From the NCBI GenBank assembly GCA_020047775.1, contig JAIFNK010000143.1, positions 1 through 5,428 on the forward strand: 5,428 nt of DNA, given 5' to 3'. Each line of letters begins with the position of its first letter. The first letter of the stretch is position 1. Source of the stretch: Akkermansia sp. (GTDB taxonomy: Bacteria > Verrucomicrobiota > Verrucomicrobiia > Verrucomicrobiales > Akkermansiaceae). The notes below the pieces were generated by a model. That model saw only the letters and a list, made by a program, of their open reading frames with translations, was not told the DNA's origin and ran no database searches. Positions 5,179-5,428 of this stretch are shown here, piece by piece. Position numbers and translations under genes: made by a program.

Positions 5179-5428
5179 ATCTTCATCTTCTTGATAGTCA
5201 CGGGGGCCACCTCCCCGTGAGTGGTGGGTTCGGAATGCAGTCCGCTGTAAAAATGAAACATAAAAAAGTCAGTAAGGACCGTGTAGTTCGGTGGTGTCTC
5301 TGGATCATCCGCCCATTCTGGAGCATGAAACGGAGACGCCAGGAACTCCGCGATCGGGAAGTCATTCAGTTCCGCGCCCTAACTCGTCTGTGGCGAGAAG
5401 ACGCATCTCATTGAAAATCTTTGCGGCT
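5091..5428 (-). pseudogene. Cassette gene 4: 3' part of an unknown gene, apparently frameshifted and reading through attC site 4
   Basis: The minus strand carries two protein-like open stretches in adjacent frames. From the edge to a TGA at 5362-5364 it reads AAKIFNEMRLLATDELGRGTE. One base over, open from 5378 to a TGA at 5091-5093, it continues ELNDFPIAEFLASPF, then about 45 further protein-like residues including YTVLTDFFMFHFYSG and EVAPVTIKKMKI. The second frame has no plausible start codon where it opens. Dropping one G from the GGG run at 5376-5378 (plus strand CCGCGCCCTAAC) would join the two as DELGAELNDFPIAEF. This suggests a one-base insertion, a sequencing error or, less likely, a +1 programmed shift. 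The last 27 or so residues are encoded by attC site 4, with the stop just inside its outer box. The family is not recognised. The opposite-strand ORF over the same bases looks like a shadow. Confidence 0.5.

Larger units (their letters stand above)
3174..5428 (-). mobile_element. Integron-type gene-cassette array (three whole cassettes and part of a fourth, no integrase in window)
   Basis: Four attC-like sites separate single minus-strand genes in the one-ORF, one-site rhythm of integron cassettes. If cleavage falls between G and TT of the GTTCGGC box, the cassettes run about 3174-3797, 3798-4498, 4499-5088, and 5089 to beyond the edge, giving lengths of about 624, 701 and 590 bp. The cassette genes are all co-oriented with their sites, start 19-36 bases after the preceding box, and stop within 16 bases of the next site or inside it. 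The array is visibly less GC-rich than the genes to its left, as expected for acquired DNA. An integrase and attI would be expected to the right (5' of the cassettes). If none is found, this is an orphan cluster of attC sites. The main alternative is an unrelated family of long intergenic inverted repeats, but the extrahelical bases and the position of start and stop codons argue against it. Confidence 0.8.

Noticed and set aside
5127..5414. Plus-strand ORF of 95 residues, or 53 residues from the ATG at 5253
   Set aside because: It begins inside attC site 4, runs against the direction of every other cassette gene, is very rich in Arg and Trp, and lies opposite the more protein-like minus-strand frames.

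Overview
The window divides into two parts of different character. Positions 1 to about 3127 are GC-rich, tightly packed chromosomal genes: the 3' end of a NodB-type polysaccharide deacetylase (+), a bacterial dynamin-like membrane GTPase (+), and, convergent with it, a ROK-family sugar kinase of the fructokinase type (-). From about 3174 to the right edge the base composition is visibly more AT-rich. Short minus-strand genes of unfamiliar or poorly characterised type alternate with long imperfect inverted repeats.

The inverted repeats are the key to the window. Four of them (3174-3295, 3792-3915, 4493-4619, 5083-5178) have the anatomy of integron attC recombination sites. Read on the minus strand, each begins with an NCCGAAC box followed by AAG or AAGRC. 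A stem arm follows, then a variable loop, then the complementary arm, which lacks two or three single bases present in the first arm (extrahelical bases). Each ends in a GTTCGGC box. One minus-strand ORF sits between each pair of sites, starting 19 to 36 bases after one site and ending just before or inside the next. This is the layout of a gene-cassette array, with three complete cassettes and part of a fourth. No integrase or attI lies in the window. If they exist they should be to the right, upstream of the cassettes. The left end is the distal, presumably oldest end: its last attC has lost the outer recombination box, and the array stops 46 bp before the ROK kinase start codon.

The cassettes encode, from left to right, a small two-helix membrane protein with a PH-like tail, a YcxB-like two-helix membrane protein whose last residues are encoded by the attC site, a secreted protein of unknown function, and a fourth gene at the edge that is readable only if one base is skipped. 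None has an assignable biochemical function.

The organism is most likely a GC-rich environmental bacterium. The combination of genes and of a GTTCGGC-type chromosomal cassette array suggests Verrucomicrobiota or a neighbouring phylum, but that is inference from style and not from a marker gene.
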